A DNA stretch of 64,000 nt from CALKXV01 sp965228905 (GCA_965228905.1 CBDDII010000003.1:1488001-1552000), one strand, 5' to 3'; numbered from the stretch's first letter, positions 28,333 to 36,915 are shown. The notes: generated by a model from the letters alone, not told the origin. Translations and numbers: made by a program.

Positions 28333-28591
28333 TGGTCCAAGTCCTTTTGACAAGGATTTCGAGATAGCCCTTGATTTTCCGTTTAACAAGGGCGGCGGCG
28401 GCGTGCGTTGCGCGGTGTGGCATGCACCGTTAACGCGCGGAATCCGTGGGTTTCGGGCGAAAACGCAGCGTCGGTTTTACGTCGGTATCACGTCGGTATT
28501 ACGTCGGTATCGCGTCGGTGGATGGATCGGCGGATTTCCCTGACGGGGTGTTAATCCGGCGTGCGTCAAGAAGGGTTAACGCGACCGCACG
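28333..28591. other. 259-base region upstream of metA
   Basis: Non-coding between the metA start and the stop of the MFS gene. On the metA strand it holds a hairpin GCGCG ... CGCGC with an inner GGTG/CACC (about 28399-28440), a CAAGG ... CCTTG pair close to the start codon, and the tandem repeat listed separately. It does not match the SAM-II riboswitch core as I know it. Confidence 0.45.
28469..28523. repeat. Five-copy 11-bp tandem direct repeat upstream of metA
   Basis: Five units in exact 11-base register: CGTCGGTTTTA, CGTCGGTATCA, CGTCGGTATTA, CGTCGGTATCG, CGTCGGTGGAT. The first seven bases (CGTCGGT) are identical in all. The array lies 137-191 bases upstream of the metA start. The unit length is close to one helical turn, so a protein bound to each copy would occupy the same DNA face. 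Confidence 0.85.
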
Positions 28592-29785
28592 CTACCAGAT
28601 CTTGCGGATGTAGGCGGCAAGCAACAGAAAGCCGAACCCGCCGATCAGGCTGAGGGAGGTTGCAAGGCCGATCAGGTCGGAGAGGACTCCCATCACAACC
28701 GCACCTAGGGCCGAGGCCCCGATCCCGACCATGATCCAGAGGCTCATCACCCGGCCGCGCAAATCGTCGTCGAGGTCGATCTGGATCGCGGTCTGCATCG
28801 AAACGCCGGTCATGGTGGCGGCAAAGCCGAGGCAGGCGACAACGACAAGGGTCAGCGGCCAGGAGCCGGAAAACCCGATGACGGGCATGAGGGCGACGCT
28901 GGCCACCACCGTCGCCAAGGCACTGCGCGGGATGCGTCCGCCGGTCTGAACCTCCATCAGGGCCTTCGAGACGCCGGCGATCAACGCGCCCAGCCCGGCA
29001 GCCGAGGTCAGCACGCCAAGCCCGGTCGCGCCGCGCCCGAAGGTGCCATCGGCGATGACGGGCAGGATTTCCAGCACCCCGCGATTGATGAAGGCGCTGA
29101 CGCCGGTGATGAAGATCGCCTGTCGGATCAGGGGGGTGTTCAGCGTGTGTCGGATGCCAAGGGCCATCTCCCGGAGGAAGGGCGCGGCGTTCGCCCCGGT
29201 CCGGCTGCGTTCACGCGGGTTCAGGAAGGATATGGCGAAGATGAAGGGCAGGTAGAACAGCGCCTGCACCAGAAGCGAGGCGCCGACTCCCCAGACCGCA
29301 ATCAGCAAACCGCCGAGGGCCGGGCCGATCATCCGGGCGAGATTGAAGTTGATCGCCATGAGGCTGATGACCGATGGTACGGCGGGCCGGTCCACGAGGC
29401 GCGGGGCAAGCGACATGCGGATCGGGTTGTGGGCCGAAATGGCGATGCCCAGAAGGCAGGCGATCACGATCAGCAAGAGCGGCGAAAGCACCCCAAAGGC
29501 CTGGCAGGCGAAGAGGACGAGCGCGAGGAGGCAGAGCGACGATTGCGTCATCATCGCCCCGCGCCTCACACGGATGCGGTCGACAAGCACGCCGAAGAAC
29601 GGGCCGGTGATCATGGTCGGCGCGTAATTGGCGAAGGCGACGAGGCCGACGAAGCTGGCCGAGCCGGTCATGTCCCATGCGATCCAGCCGATGGTGACGC
29701 GCTGCATCCACGTGGCGTTGAGGGCGAAGATATTGCCGATGAGGTAGATGCGAAAATCGCGGAAGCTCAGGGCGGCAAGGTTCAT
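28592..29785 (-). CDS. MFS transporter
   Basis: 397-residue major facilitator with about 12 membrane segments. It begins MNLAALSFRDFRIYLIGNIFALNATWMQRV, and the loop GVLVDRIRVRRGAMM is the conserved cytoplasmic 2-3 motif. The pattern resembles the EntS/enterobactin-exporter-like subgroup (DUF894-type). The substrate is unknown. The downstream DUF1194 gene lies upstream in transcription order, 9 bases away, so the two are probably co-transcribed. Confidence 0.88.
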   Translation of the reverse strand: MNLAALSFRDFRIYLIGNIFALNATWMQRVTIGWIAWDMTGSASFVGLVAFANYAPTMITGPFFGVLVDRIRVRRGAMMTQSSLCLLALVLFACQAFGVLSPLLLIVIACLLGIAISAHNPIRMSLAPRLVDRPAVPSVISLMAINFNLARMIGPALGGLLIAVWGVGASLLVQALFYLPFIFAISFLNPRERSRTGANAAPFLREMALGIRHTLNTPLIRQAIFITGVSAFINRGVLEILPVIADGTFGRGATGLGVLTSAAGLGALIAGVSKALMEVQTGGRIPRSALATVVASVALMPVIGFSGSWPLTLVVVACLGFAATMTGVSMQTAIQIDLDDDLRGRVMSLWIMVGIGASALGAVVMGVLSDLIGLATSLSLIGGFGFLLLAAYIRKIW

Positions 29786-29794
29786 GTGGGGGTT

Positions 29795-30565
29795 TTAGTC
29801 CGCGTCCGTGCCGGATGCCAGAGAGGTTGGCACGATGCGTTCCGGTTGGCCGGGGAAAAGGTTTCCCATGGGAAGGGCGGTGAGTTCGCGCAGGAGCTTC
29901 TTTTTCATGGCGCGGGCGTAGTCCTGGAACCCCGTGGCCTTTTCGACAAAGGCCCCGGTGCCTTGTATGACCCGCGCCCGGTAATAGGCGGCCAGTTCGT
30001 CGGCGCTGGTGCCTTTCGTGTTTTCCGGCGCGCCGATCACGAGGCCGTTGATGCGAAAGCCCGCGATTTCGCCCCGTTCGCGGGGGAAGGTCGGTTCGGG
30101 CCAGTCGTTGTTGATCCCGTCGCCCGAGACATCCAGCGTGAATTGTTCGCAATAGGGGCCGCGCTGGAACATGGCGGCGGCAAAGCGCAGGGCCTGGCCG
30201 AGGCCCGTTGCCTCGGGCGCGGGTTCGCGTTGGTGTTGTCTGAGGCTGGCGGTCACGTCGCTCAGGGTTGCGGGGTCTTGCAGAAGCGTCCAGTCCTGTA
30301 TGATGCGCTGGTAGCGCGAGGCGGACCATTCATAGACGGCAATCGCGACGGGGGCGTCCGGTACCGCGAAGATGGCGGCGGTGACGTCGGGGTCGTCAAG
30401 CGCCGTGGCCAGCCCGTCGAGTTGCAGGCGGTATTCCTGTTGATCGACGGAGCCGGAGACGTCGAGCGCAAGGGCGAGTGCGAGGCGGCAGGCGGCATGG
30501 CTTGCCTGAAGGCTTGTGGCGACGAAGAGGGCGGTGAGGGTCGTGATATGGAAAAGGCGTGTCAC
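29795..30565 (-). CDS. DUF1194 domain-containing secreted protein (VWA-like)
   Basis: 256-residue protein starting at GTG 30565 with a signal peptide (VTRLFHITTLTALFVATSLQASHA). The mature part opens with ALALDVSGSVD, a DxSxS metal-ion-dependent adhesion site as in von Willebrand A domains, followed by EYRLQLDGLATAL and LDVSGDGINND. DUF1194 proteins are common in Rhodobacteraceae and of unknown function. No ATG is available near the signal peptide, hence the GTG start. Confidence 0.85.
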   Translation of the reverse strand: MTRLFHITTLTALFVATSLQASHAACRLALALALDVSGSVDQQEYRLQLDGLATALDDPDVTAAIFAVPDAPVAIAVYEWSASRYQRIIQDWTLLQDPATLSDVTASLRQHQREPAPEATGLGQALRFAAAMFQRGPYCEQFTLDVSGDGINNDWPEPTFPRERGEIAGFRINGLVIGAPENTKGTSADELAAYYRARVIQGTGAFVEKATGFQDYARAMKKKLLRELTALPMGNLFPGQPERIVPTSLASGTDAD

Positions 30566-30615
30566 GCGCGCGGTTTCCCGGCCCGTTGGTGCGGGTGTTC
30601 TGCGGATGCGCCCGG

Positions 30616-31470
30616 TCAGGCCAGCGCCTCGGCGATCGCCTGTACCAGTTCGGCTTCGCTGGTGATCCGGGCGACGTCGTCGGCTTTCAGCGTCACGCCC
30701 CAGTTTTCGGCCATGGCGCGGTAGCGGGGCTGGCGGTGAGCCAGGGCACGGCGGTAGGTCCAGCGCACGAAGGTGTCGGGGTTGACGGCCTCGGGCGCAT
30801 CGCCGGTTTCGGCAAGGTAGCTTTCCCAGGCGTTGGCGAGGAATTCGTCCTGGTAGCACATGGGTTTCGGGGCACGGTCGAAGCGGCGGGCGAGTTCGTC
30901 GGCGTGCGCCTCGGTCCCTTCGATCCAGACCATCAGGAGGTTTTCGGTCAGGGCGGAGAGGACGGGGTCGTTTTCATCTTCGGGGTTGACGATTTCGCAG
31001 ATCGAGCCGGAGGTGTCGCAGACGAAGTGGTCATAGCCATAGATGTCGCGGGCGCGGGCGATGAACTGGGCGGTGTCGAGCATCGCGGCGGCTTCGGCCT
31101 TGCGGTGCTGGCGCTGGCGCAAAAGGTATTCTTCCCACGGGACGCCGCCCTTTTCGGGATCGCCCGGTTTGCCGAGGTAGGTCGAAAGCGGGGCGAGGTC
31201 GTTGAAGGTGATGTTGGATTTCACCTGCACGCTGTCGGTCATCAGAAGCTCGCGCAGGAGCGGGCTTTTCATCGCCTCGCGCTTGAGGTTGTCGGAGATG
31301 AACTCGCCCATATAGCGGGTGCCGATGCGGTAATCGACCGAGTAGTGGAACCAGTTGCCGCTGGCGCGCAGCATGTTCGAGATATGGGTTTTGCCAAGCC
31401 CGGACATGCCGAAAAGCATGATCCGCTTTTCGGGGGCCTTCATCCACGCGTCTGAGCTTTTATAGAGCAT
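30616..31470 (-). CDS. P-loop ATPase of unknown role
   Basis: 284-residue protein with a Walker A motif GMSGLGKTH (about residues 22-30). It also shows WFHYSVDYRIGTRYMGEFISDNLKRE and YDHFVCDTSGSICEIVNPEDENDP, where CDTSGS may act like a Walker B region. It resembles nucleotide kinases of the P-loop superfamily but I do not recognise a named family. ATG 31470 is preferred over an in-frame TTG at 31506. It lies between the DUF1194 gene and an EamA transporter on the same strand. Confidence 0.7.
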   Translation of the reverse strand: MLYKSSDAWMKAPEKRIMLFGMSGLGKTHISNMLRASGNWFHYSVDYRIGTRYMGEFISDNLKREAMKSPLLRELLMTDSVQVKSNITFNDLAPLSTYLGKPGDPEKGGVPWEEYLLRQRQHRKAEAAAMLDTAQFIARARDIYGYDHFVCDTSGSICEIVNPEDENDPVLSALTENLLMVWIEGTEAHADELARRFDRAPKPMCYQDEFLANAWESYLAETGDAPEAVNPDTFVRWTYRRALAHRQPRYRAMAENWGVTLKADDVARITSEAELVQAIAEALA

Positions 31471-31506
31471 GGAGCGAGGGTTAGGGGCGAACCGCGCCCC
31501 GGTCAA

Positions 31507-32421
31507 TCAGGATCGGAGGGTTTTTCGCATGACGTGGCCCAGCCGCCCGTCGAGGATCAAAAGCCCTGCGGCGAGGAGGGCGAGGCCGAGATAGGCGTTG
31601 GCGGGCAGGGTTTCGCCGCGCACCCAAGCGCCAAGGAGGATCGCGATGGGCGGGATCATCAGCGTGACGAGGAGGAGGTTGCCGGCCCCCGCGGCGGCAA
31701 GCACGCGGTAGTAGAGGATATAGGCCACCGCGGTGGAGGCGACGGCGTAGTAGGCGATTGCGGCCCAGGTGGCGGGGGCGAGATCGAGCGGCAGCGGGCC
31801 TTCGATCAAATGGGCAAGGGGAAGCATGACGAGGGTGGAGCCGGTGAGCATTCCGGCGGCGGCGACAAGCGGCGGCTGGTGCGAAAGCCGTGCGCGCGCC
31901 CAGCTTCCGGCGAAGGCATAAGACAGGGTGCCAGCGATCACGGCGAGTTGCGCAAGCGAGCGGAGGTCGAGCGCGGTCAGGTTCTGCAAGCCGATGGCCG
32001 TGGCGACCCCGGCAAAGCCGAGGGTAACGCCGGTGATACGGCGAAGGCTCAGGCGTTCGTCGGGAAAAACGAGGGCCGCGACAAGGACGCCCCAGATCGC
32101 GGTGGCGGCATTCAGGATCGAGGTCAGGCCGCTTTCGATGGACAACTGCCCCCAGGCCATCAGCGAAAAGGGAATGACGTTGTTGAGGCAACCCATGACA
32201 AGGAAGGCACCCCAGGTGCGGGCGTCGGCCGGGATGGGCAGGCGTTTCAGAAGGACGACGGCCCAGAGGATCGCGGCGGCCCAAAGGACACGGTGGGCGA
32301 CCGAGGACAGGAAGCCGATTTCGTCAAGCGCGGTTCGGATGGCCAGGAACGACCCGCCCCAGAGAAGGGCGAGGAGGAAGAGTTCGCACCAGGCGCGAAG
32401 GGAGATGGAGGTCTGTGTCAT
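31507..32421 (-). CDS. EamA/DMT family transporter (copy 1)
   Basis: 304-residue drug/metabolite transporter with ten predicted membrane segments in two EamA repeats: FLLALLWGGSFLAIRTAL (first helix), SLMAWGQLSIESGLTSILNAATAIW, then AYYAVASTAVAYILYYRVLAAAGAGN in repeat two. Substrate unknown, probably export of a small metabolite. ATG 32421 chosen from the family start; the longer frame upstream lacks membrane character. Confidence 0.86.
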   Translation of the reverse strand: MTQTSISLRAWCELFLLALLWGGSFLAIRTALDEIGFLSSVAHRVLWAAAILWAVVLLKRLPIPADARTWGAFLVMGCLNNVIPFSLMAWGQLSIESGLTSILNAATAIWGVLVAALVFPDERLSLRRITGVTLGFAGVATAIGLQNLTALDLRSLAQLAVIAGTLSYAFAGSWARARLSHQPPLVAAAGMLTGSTLVMLPLAHLIEGPLPLDLAPATWAAIAYYAVASTAVAYILYYRVLAAAGAGNLLLVTLMIPPIAILLGAWVRGETLPANAYLGLALLAAGLLILDGRLGHVMRKTLRS

Positions 32422-32518
32422 GGGGCAGGCGTAGCTTGGCCCCATGATTTGCGCGACCCGGATATTGCGGGAAATGGGGTGATCCGATGGAGCGCCTGCG
32501 GCGCAGGTCATTTTTCAT

Positions 32519-32561
32519 GGGGGCGCTGCCCCCGGCGCTTTGCGCCTCCCCCGAGGTATTT
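32519..32561 (+). repeat. Stacked GC hairpins followed by TATTTTT (interspersed-repeat-like)
   Basis: Three adjacent hairpins: GGGGGC-gct-GCCCCC (32519-32533), GGCGC-ttt-GCGCC (32534-32546) and CCTC-cccc-GAGG, followed by TATTTTT. Elements of this look recur between genes in Rhodobacteraceae genomes (from general familiarity, not searched). No + strand gene ends here, so it is not simply a terminator of a neighbour. Confidence 0.6.
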
Positions 32562-32584
32562 TTCACGGGAAAAAGGGAAAATGA

Positions 32585-32612
32585 AAAGCCCCGCCGGTTG
32601 GGGCGGGGCTTT
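32585..32612 (-). terminator. Rho-independent terminator of the FadL-type gene
   Basis: A perfect 11-bp stem AAAGCCCCGCC / GGCGGGGCTTT with a 6-base loop lies 20 bases downstream of the gene's stop. On the minus strand it runs into TTTTCATTTT. Confidence 0.85.
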
Positions 32613-32631
32613 CTTGTCGGGAGGTGGAAGG

Positions 32632-33705
32632 TCAGAAGGTAAAGCCGACGCGGATGGCGGCACCGATGGCGGAGTTGTCGGAGAAACCTGCCCCTGCCGT
32701 GGTGTTGGCGTCGCCGAGTTCCACGTAGCGCACGCCGCCGGTGACTTTCATGTTGTCCTTGGTGTAGATCGCGCCGAGACCCACGGCGGTGAAGCCGTCC
32801 GTCGGGCCGAGGTTGCCGGTGATGCTGCCGGTTGTTTCCTCGTAGCTGACCGAGCCGAGGATGGACCAGTTTTCGTTCAGGCGGCGTCCGACGCCGAGGT
32901 TGTAGGTGACCCGGTCGTCGGCATAGCTGACCAGGGGCGAGCCGAAGCCGATCACGTATTGTTCGGGCGAGATGTCGAAGGCCGTCCACTCGGCCCATCT
33001 GATCGAACCGAAGACCAGCGTGTTCTCGGCGACGCCGGACTGGAATTCCAGGTTGATGGCTTGCGGCGTCTCGATGTCGGTGACCGAAGGGGCGACGCCG
33101 TTCTCAACGGTGTCAAGCTCGTGGTCGATGGCCGACAGGTAGGTTAGGGCGACGCGCAGCGCGATTTCCGGTTTCTCGTAGGCAGCACCCACAAGGTAGC
33201 CGAAAGAGAGGTCGCGGTCGCCGACGACGTCGTAGCCCGCAAAGGCGATTTCCGCCGTCGCCTCGATCGTCTGGGCGCGCAGGCCGCCGTAGAGGCTGAA
33301 GCCGTTGTCCATGTTGTATTGCAGGATGCCGGTGATCGCGTTGCTTTTGAACTCGGCATTTGAGCCCTGGAAGATGTAGCCGGTGCCGATGGGATAGAAG
33401 ACATCCGCGCCGTAGGGCTGATCCCAGATGATGGCATAGGACCAGGTGTCGTTGATGTCGGCCTTGTAGGCGGCGCCAAAGCTGAGGAAACTTTCCGTCA
33501 TATTGCCGGAAGCCACGCCGGGTGTCGGGTTCATTGGCCCGCCGACGCCCGAAACCGAAGGATTGCCGAAGGTGGTGCCGAATTCGAAATACCGGCCTTC
33601 TTCGAAAAGGACGGCGGTGGATTGCGTTGAACGCTCGATCCCGCCCGCGTTTGCCGATGCTGCGGCAATCGTGGCGGCCAGCGCGGTGGTGGCCAGATGT
33701 TTCAA
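32632..33705 (-). CDS. OmpP1/FadL family outer-membrane transporter
   Basis: About 357 residues: signal peptide (KHLATTALAATIAAASANA) and then a beta-barrel. GGIERSTQSTAVLFEEG near the N-terminus matches the FadL hatch region, and the chain ends RVGFTF with the C-terminal aromatic needed for outer-membrane assembly. The family moves hydrophobic compounds such as long-chain fatty acids across the outer membrane. TTG 33705 is chosen because GGAGGGG lies just before it; ATG 33720 would add five residues. A canonical-looking promoter and a palindrome lie upstream and a strong terminator downstream, so it is a single-gene unit. Confidence 0.85.
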   Translation of the reverse strand: MKHLATTALAATIAAASANAGGIERSTQSTAVLFEEGRYFEFGTTFGNPSVSGVGGPMNPTPGVASGNMTESFLSFGAAYKADINDTWSYAIIWDQPYGADVFYPIGTGYIFQGSNAEFKSNAITGILQYNMDNGFSLYGGLRAQTIEATAEIAFAGYDVVGDRDLSFGYLVGAAYEKPEIALRVALTYLSAIDHELDTVENGVAPSVTDIETPQAINLEFQSGVAENTLVFGSIRWAEWTAFDISPEQYVIGFGSPLVSYADDRVTYNLGVGRRLNENWSILGSVSYEETTGSITGNLGPTDGFTAVGLGAIYTKDNMKVTGGVRYVELGDANTTAGAGFSDNSAIGAAIRVGFTF

Positions 33706-33736
33706 GAGTTCCCCTCCCATAGAAATCTCTGCGATC

Positions 33737-33767
33737 TTTATAGGCGGTCGGGGGGCGTGGTGGTCAA
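33737..33767 (-). promoter_or_regulatory. Candidate sigma-70 promoter of the FadL-type gene
   Basis: On the minus strand TTGACC (33767-33762) is followed after 19 bases by TATAAA (33742-33737). The spacer is slightly long, although CTATAA would give 18. It lies 32 bases before the chosen start codon. Confidence 0.45.
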
Positions 33768-33795
33768 TTCCTGACCGCGCGTTACCTTCTGGCTG

Positions 33796-33808
33796 TGACG
33801 CAGCGTCA
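33796..33808. promoter_or_regulatory. Perfect palindrome upstream of the FadL-type gene
   Basis: TGACGC-A-GCGTCA, two 6-base arms around one base, lies about 30 bases upstream of the candidate -35. The position suits an activator or repressor operator; the cognate protein is unknown. Confidence 0.4.
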
Positions 33809-33816
33809 TAAAACCG

Positions 33817-34695
33817 TTAACTTTTCCGGGCTGCGCGGGTTTCGCCCAGAAGGTTGGCGTAATTGCCGGTAAAGATAAGCACGGCACCCATCAGCACCCA
33901 GATATTGAGCGGTTCGGCATAGAACATCGCACCTATGATGGCGATGGCGGGCAGGCGCAGGAAGTCCATCGGGGTGACGACGATGGCGGGGGCGACCTTC
34001 AGCGCATTGGTGACGCAGGTATGGGCCAGAAGGCCCGCGATGCCGATCAGGGTGACCCAGGGCCAGGCCTGGGCCGAGGGCCAGGCGACGTCGCCGTCGT
34101 AGCCGGTGGCGATCATGCCCATGACGGCCTGCATGACGGTCAGCCAGAACAGCACGCCAAGGACGGTTTCGGTGCGTGTGAGCATTCGGGTGGTGACGAT
34201 GGAACAGGCAAAGCCGATGGCCGAGGCGGCGGCAAGGGCAAGGCCGGTCGGATCGCCGCCGACACCGGGGCGGGCGACCATCATCGCGCCGGCGAACCCG
34301 AGGGCGACGGCGGTGAGGCGCAGGCGGGTGAGTTTTTCGCCCGCAAAGAGGACGGCGAAGATCACGACCCAGATCGGTGTCGTGAATTCCAGCGCGAAGA
34401 CCTGTGCGAGCGTGATGAGCGGCAAGGCGGTGAACCAGAGGTTCTGGCCGGTGAAATGGCCGAGGTTCCTGAGGAAATGGAGCGGCAGGCGGTCGAAGCG
34501 GACTTCGCAGATCTTGCCGGTGGCAAATCCGACGATCAGGATGATGGCAAGCCCGATGAAGGATCTGAACATCATCATTTCAAAGCTGTCGAGTTCGGTT
34601 GAAAGGGCGCGCCCGGCGATGGCCATCGAGGAGAAGGATACGATGGCGCCCGTCATCCAGAGCGCGGCCAGGAGGGGCCGGGAGGTGTCGGTCAT
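33817..34695 (-). CDS. EamA/DMT family transporter (copy 2)
   Basis: 292-residue transporter with ten membrane segments in two EamA repeats: LWMTGAIVSFSSMAIAGRAL, then QNLWFTALPLITLAQVFALEFTTPIWV and the second-repeat KVAPAIVVTPMDFLRLPAIAI. It resembles copy 3 at 60425, which shares LDFLRLPxxAxxG-type wording in the last third, more than copy 1. The stop overlaps nothing downstream; its start overlaps the YdcF gene by four bases, so the two form an operon. Confidence 0.86.
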   Translation of the reverse strand: MTDTSRPLLAALWMTGAIVSFSSMAIAGRALSTELDSFEMMMFRSFIGLAIILIVGFATGKICEVRFDRLPLHFLRNLGHFTGQNLWFTALPLITLAQVFALEFTTPIWVVIFAVLFAGEKLTRLRLTAVALGFAGAMMVARPGVGGDPTGLALAAASAIGFACSIVTTRMLTRTETVLGVLFWLTVMQAVMGMIATGYDGDVAWPSAQAWPWVTLIGIAGLLAHTCVTNALKVAPAIVVTPMDFLRLPAIAIIGAMFYAEPLNIWVLMGAVLIFTGNYANLLGETRAARKS

Positions 34696-35324
34696 TCGAG
34701 GTACTTGATGTAGCTTTCGCGAGGAACGTCAAAGGCGTCGGCTGCCGAGGCGGCTGCCGCGCGGACCACGTTCATGGGCCATTTGACGGATTCCCACAAG
34801 AGCCCTTGGGAGAAGGCGAAGCCGCCGGTCGGGTCGGCGGCATGGTTCGAAACATCCGTGAACCCGGCCCATCTGAAAGACGCCTTGGCGCGGGGCAGGT
34901 GATAGCGGTGGGTGACAAGGATGATCGGATCGGTCTGGGTGAGGCGGTCGAAGTCCGCCGTGAACAGGGCGTTTTGCAGGGTGGAGTGGGACTGGTTTTC
35001 GATCAGGATGGCATCGGCGGGCACGCCTTCGGTCAAAAGCGTCTGGGCCATGTGTTCGGCGACGGGCGGCGTGCCGCCGCCGGTGACGACCAGAATCGGG
35101 GCCGCGCCCTGGCGGTAAAGCTCAAGCCCCATGGCCAGGCGTTCGGCGGTTTCGCCGGAAAGGCCCGTGCCCTCAACGCCAGCGTTTCCGGCAAGGATGA
35201 CGATGGCCTTGGCTTCGGGGGTTTCCGAGGGCGGGGTATAGAGCGCTACGTAAAGGGCCGTGCCGATCAGGGCCCCCCAAACCGAAAGAACGGTCAGTGA
35301 AATTATCCAGCGAATCAATCCCAT
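34692..35324 (-). CDS. YdcF family protein (DUF218)
   Basis: 210-residue protein with one N-terminal membrane segment (WIISLTVLSVWGALIGTALYVAL) and a DUF218 domain: AIVILAGNAG, GLELYRQGAAPILVVTGGG, NALFTADFD and ILVTHRYHLPRAKASFRWAGF. The family includes ElyC/SanA-type envelope proteins linked to cell-wall lipid carrier metabolism. ATG 35324 is used; a GTG three codons upstream is possible. It overlaps the downstream EamA gene by four bases. Confidence 0.85.
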   Translation of the reverse strand: MGLIRWIISLTVLSVWGALIGTALYVALYTPPSETPEAKAIVILAGNAGVEGTGLSGETAERLAMGLELYRQGAAPILVVTGGGTPPVAEHMAQTLLTEGVPADAILIENQSHSTLQNALFTADFDRLTQTDPIILVTHRYHLPRAKASFRWAGFTDVSNHAADPTGGFAFSQGLLWESVKWPMNVVRAAAASAADAFDVPRESYIKYLE

Positions 35325-35441
35325 AGAAGGCACCCAGCCCGAAACTCTTGGGGGTTTCTACGGCAAAGCCGTGGGCGGGGCGAGCGTTTTTTGGCCGTGC
35401 GTCAGCTGGGCCTGCCGGGTTGGGGCCTTTGCGGTTCGGCG

Positions 35442-36308
35442 CTAGTCGTTCCGTGGGGGTGGGCCGCCGGGAAAGCCGCCCGGAGGTGGGGCCATGCCTG
35501 CGCTGCGCTCGGCGGTGAAGTCGACGGGGATTGTCAGGGTTCCGCGATAGCCGGTGGCGGGATCGCCGGTCATGGCGAGGGTTTGCTGTTCGATCTGGGC
35601 CGGGGTGTTGTCGGCAAAGATGTTGTCGCGCGCCAGCGTGATGCGCCCGAGGTTGCGGGTGCCGTTGGAATAGCGGGGGTCGGCGGCATAGAGGGCGGCA
35701 CATTCCGCTTCGGGTAGGGCGATCTGGGCGGTGAGGACCGAGGATTCGCCACTGATCGCGGCTTCGACGTTCTCGAAGACCTCGAAGTGAAAATGCGGCC
35801 AGCGGCCGTCGTAGCAGCCGGGAAAGATCGTGGTGAAGCGGACAAGGCCATTTTCGTCGCTGATGCCGACGCCGCGCAGGTGGTTGGCGTCCGGTATGTC
35901 ATAGAGCGAATAGTTCCCGGTCGTGTCACAGGCCCAGAGATAGAGCGCGTGACCGGCAAGCGGCGTGCAGGTGGCGGCTTCTTGCAGCACGAGTTCGAGG
36001 TCGAGCCTGACGCCATCGGCGCTGCCGGAGTAATCGCCGAATGAGGTGCGGAGGTCCTGGCGGATCACGCCCTGTTGCGTCAGGACGTTCACGACCTGTC
36101 CGGCGCGGGAGTTGGTGCCGTCGCCGGGATAGGGACCGGCGGTTTCCCAGGGCAGGGCGACGCAGTCGAGCGCAGAGGCGGGGGCGGCGGCAAGGCTGGC
36201 GGTCAGCCCGCCAAGAAGCGCGAGCAGACGGCGACGCCCGATCATCCGGGGCAGGTCTTCGGCGAAGCCTGCGTCGTGGGCGTGGTCTTCGTGGTCGTGG
36301 CGGGTCAT
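35442..36308 (-). CDS. Exported intradiol ring-cleavage dioxygenase-like protein
   Basis: 288-residue protein with a twin-arginine-type signal: GRRRLLALLGGLTASLAAAPASA at about residues 24-46, preceded by a histidine/aspartate-rich leader. The mature part matches the intradiol dioxygenase (protocatechuate/catechol 1,2-type) fold. It shows a Tyr in GNYSLYDIPDANHLRG and the H-x-H pair in GRWPHFHFEV, expected ligands of non-haem Fe(III). The tail is proline/glycine-rich. Export through Tat suggests the metal is loaded in the cytoplasm. It lies 11 bases downstream of the cytochrome b561 gene in a MarR-flanked operon. Confidence 0.85.
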   Translation of the reverse strand: MTRHDHEDHAHDAGFAEDLPRMIGRRRLLALLGGLTASLAAAPASALDCVALPWETAGPYPGDGTNSRAGQVVNVLTQQGVIRQDLRTSFGDYSGSADGVRLDLELVLQEAATCTPLAGHALYLWACDTTGNYSLYDIPDANHLRGVGISDENGLVRFTTIFPGCYDGRWPHFHFEVFENVEAAISGESSVLTAQIALPEAECAALYAADPRYSNGTRNLGRITLARDNIFADNTPAQIEQQTLAMTGDPATGYRGTLTIPVDFTAERSAGMAPPPGGFPGGPPPRND

Positions 36309-36319
36309 TTGTTTTCCTT

Positions 36320-36862
36320 TCAGGCTTGCTGGGATTGTTGCGCGGAGGGCTGCGCATTCCGGGCGAGCAGGTGTTTGGTGGCGGCAAGGATATGCAGGGC
36401 AAGGATGGCGGCGATCAGGATGCCCAAGGTGTCGTGGATCTGGCTGGCGAGGGCGTCGAGCCAGCCGATTTCGCCCATGGAGGGGACAAGGGTGACATCC
36501 CAGACGCTTAGGGCGCGGCCACCGGCGACGGTCATCAGGATACCGCTGAGGGGCATCAGGACGATGGCGGCCAGAAGGGCGATATGGACGGCACGGGCGG
36601 TGCGGTGCTGCCAGAGGGGCGTGGCGGGGTCGTCTTTTGCAAAGCCCCGCGCGATGCGCCAGCCGACGCGCCAGAGACCGAAGGCGAAGGTGAAGACGCC
36701 AAGCGCCTTGTGCCAGTTCATCAACCCGCCGATGGCCTGACGTTCCAACCCGCCGTAGGCCATGACAAGGCCGAGGCCAAGTGCGCCCATGAACCCAAGG
36801 GCGGCGACCCAGTGGTTGAATCGCGACACGGGGCCATAGGCGCGGGGTGAATGCGTCGTCAT
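36320..36862 (-). CDS. Cytochrome b561-type membrane protein
   Basis: 180-residue di-haem b561 protein with four membrane helices. Haem-ligand histidines are visible in RFNHWVAALGFMGAL, NWHKALGVFTFAF, RAVHIALLAAIVLMPLSG and QIHDTLGILIAAILALHILAATKHL. It should pass electrons between quinone and a periplasmic or membrane acceptor. ATG 36862 has AAAGGA upstream. First gene of an operon with the exported dioxygenase and divergent from the MarR gene. Confidence 0.87.
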   Translation of the reverse strand: MTTHSPRAYGPVSRFNHWVAALGFMGALGLGLVMAYGGLERQAIGGLMNWHKALGVFTFAFGLWRVGWRIARGFAKDDPATPLWQHRTARAVHIALLAAIVLMPLSGILMTVAGGRALSVWDVTLVPSMGEIGWLDALASQIHDTLGILIAAILALHILAATKHLLARNAQPSAQQSQQA

Positions 36863-36885
36863 GGTGGTGGTCCTTTGCGGCATAA

Positions 36886-36901
36886 ATCTTTCTGGAAAGA
36901 T
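36886..36901. promoter_or_regulatory. MarR-type operator palindrome 1
   Basis: ATCTTTCTGGAAAGAT is a perfect inverted repeat (ATCTTTC-tg-GAAAGAT) 24 bases upstream of the b561 start. Its first eight bases equal those of palindrome 2, 30 bases away. Confidence 0.65.
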
Positions 36902-36915
36902 ATATGGGCGTATTT

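Noticed and set aside
28333..28450. SAM-II riboswitch in the metA leader
   Set aside because: A GCGCG/CGCGC hairpin is present, but the conserved GATAAA and CTAAA pseudoknot segments of SAM-II are not.
28469..28523. CRISPR array
   Set aside because: The repeats are 11 bases and directly contiguous with no spacers, and no cas gene is present.
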